Assembly (NCBI GenBank): GCA_900546295.1
Contig: URCK01000054.1
Location: 1-11,892 of the forward strand
DNA length: 11,892 nt
DNA from: an uncultured Eubacteriales bacterium
Lineage (GTDB): Bacteria > Bacillota > Clostridia > Oscillospirales > Oscillospiraceae
Direction of reading: 5' to 3'
Notes under the pieces: generated by a model
Database searches by the model: none
What the model was told of the DNA's origin: nothing
Seen by the model: the letters and a program-made list of their open reading frames with translations, nothing else
Shown here: piece by piece, positions 11,779 through 11,892 of the stretch
Position numbering within the stretch: the stretch's first letter is position 1
Layout: every line of letters starts with the position of its first letter
Position numbers and translations under genes: made by a program

Positions 11779-11892
11779 ATGAAGAGGAGATGGCAGGGGA
11801 GAAGATTTCCGGGGAAACGCGGCGGCAGGCGCGCCGCGCCGGGAAGACGAAAAGCGCCGCGCGCGGCGTCGGAGCGGCCGCCTCGCATGATC
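11779..11892 (+). CDS. N-terminus of an Arg/Lys-rich protein, cut by window end
   Basis: 38 codons are visible: ATG 11779 with AAGGAGG ten bases upstream, followed by a very basic, Gly/Arg/Pro-rich segment (MKRRWQGRRFPGKRGGRRAA at the start) ending PPRMI at the window edge. No domain can be recognised. A basic cytosolic lead followed by a membrane segment would fit sporulation proteins such as YunB, which would match the sigma-E-like promoter, but nothing beyond the edge is seen, so this is a guess. Confidence 0.5.
   Translation, partial: MKRRWQGRRFPGKRGGRRAAPGRRKAPRAASERPPRMI

Overview
The window looks like a GC-rich, low-GC-lineage Gram-positive chromosome, most likely a Clostridia member of the Oscillospiraceae type. 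The pointers are strong AGGAGG-type ribosome sites, a FeoA-FeoA-FeoB-Cys-rich-protein iron operon, a YvcK homologue, and a possible sporulation-type promoter at the right edge. No species can be named from the sequence alone.

Left region (1-2545). A 3' fragment of a probable recombinase/integrase-type gene runs off the left edge. GC then drops visibly, and a two-gene leftward operon follows: an HD-domain dNTPase-like protein (YwfO/dGTPase type, TTG start) and a small YwgA/Panacea-like protein. The island sits just downstream of the 3' end of an intact tRNA-Pro(TGG), the arrangement expected of an integrated element. Two hairpins lie at its left edge.

tRNA scar (2467-3153). Upstream of the intact tRNA-Pro are two decayed tRNA-Pro 5' parts on the same strand. 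They alternate with two related copies of a ~88 bp sequence containing paired TGTGGTCA motifs. Two further good promoters on the minus strand lead into this non-coding stretch. It reads as a scar of repeated insertion and deletion at tRNA-Pro.

Core metabolic block (3154-6690). A DUF3783 protein and a PaaI-type hotdog thioesterase form a leftward operon. Divergent from it are yvcK and dsdA (D-serine ammonia-lyase), which overlap by 14 bases and end at a strong bidirectional terminator.

Iron block (6712-10627). A DtxR/MntR-family regulator is divergent from feoA-feoA-feoB and a FeoB-associated Cys-rich membrane protein. Both divergent promoters carry the same TTGGTTAG half-site, in mirror orientation, between their -35 and -10 boxes, so the regulator probably controls itself and iron uptake. 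FeoB has an unusual, very acidic insertion of about 110 residues between its first two membrane segments. The block ends in a strong terminator shared with a convergent LysR gene.

Right edge (10636-11892). A LysR-type regulator has an upstream inverted repeat with T-N11-A-like geometry. It is divergent from the start of an Arg/Lys-rich ORF cut by the window end, preceded by a candidate sigma-E-like promoter.
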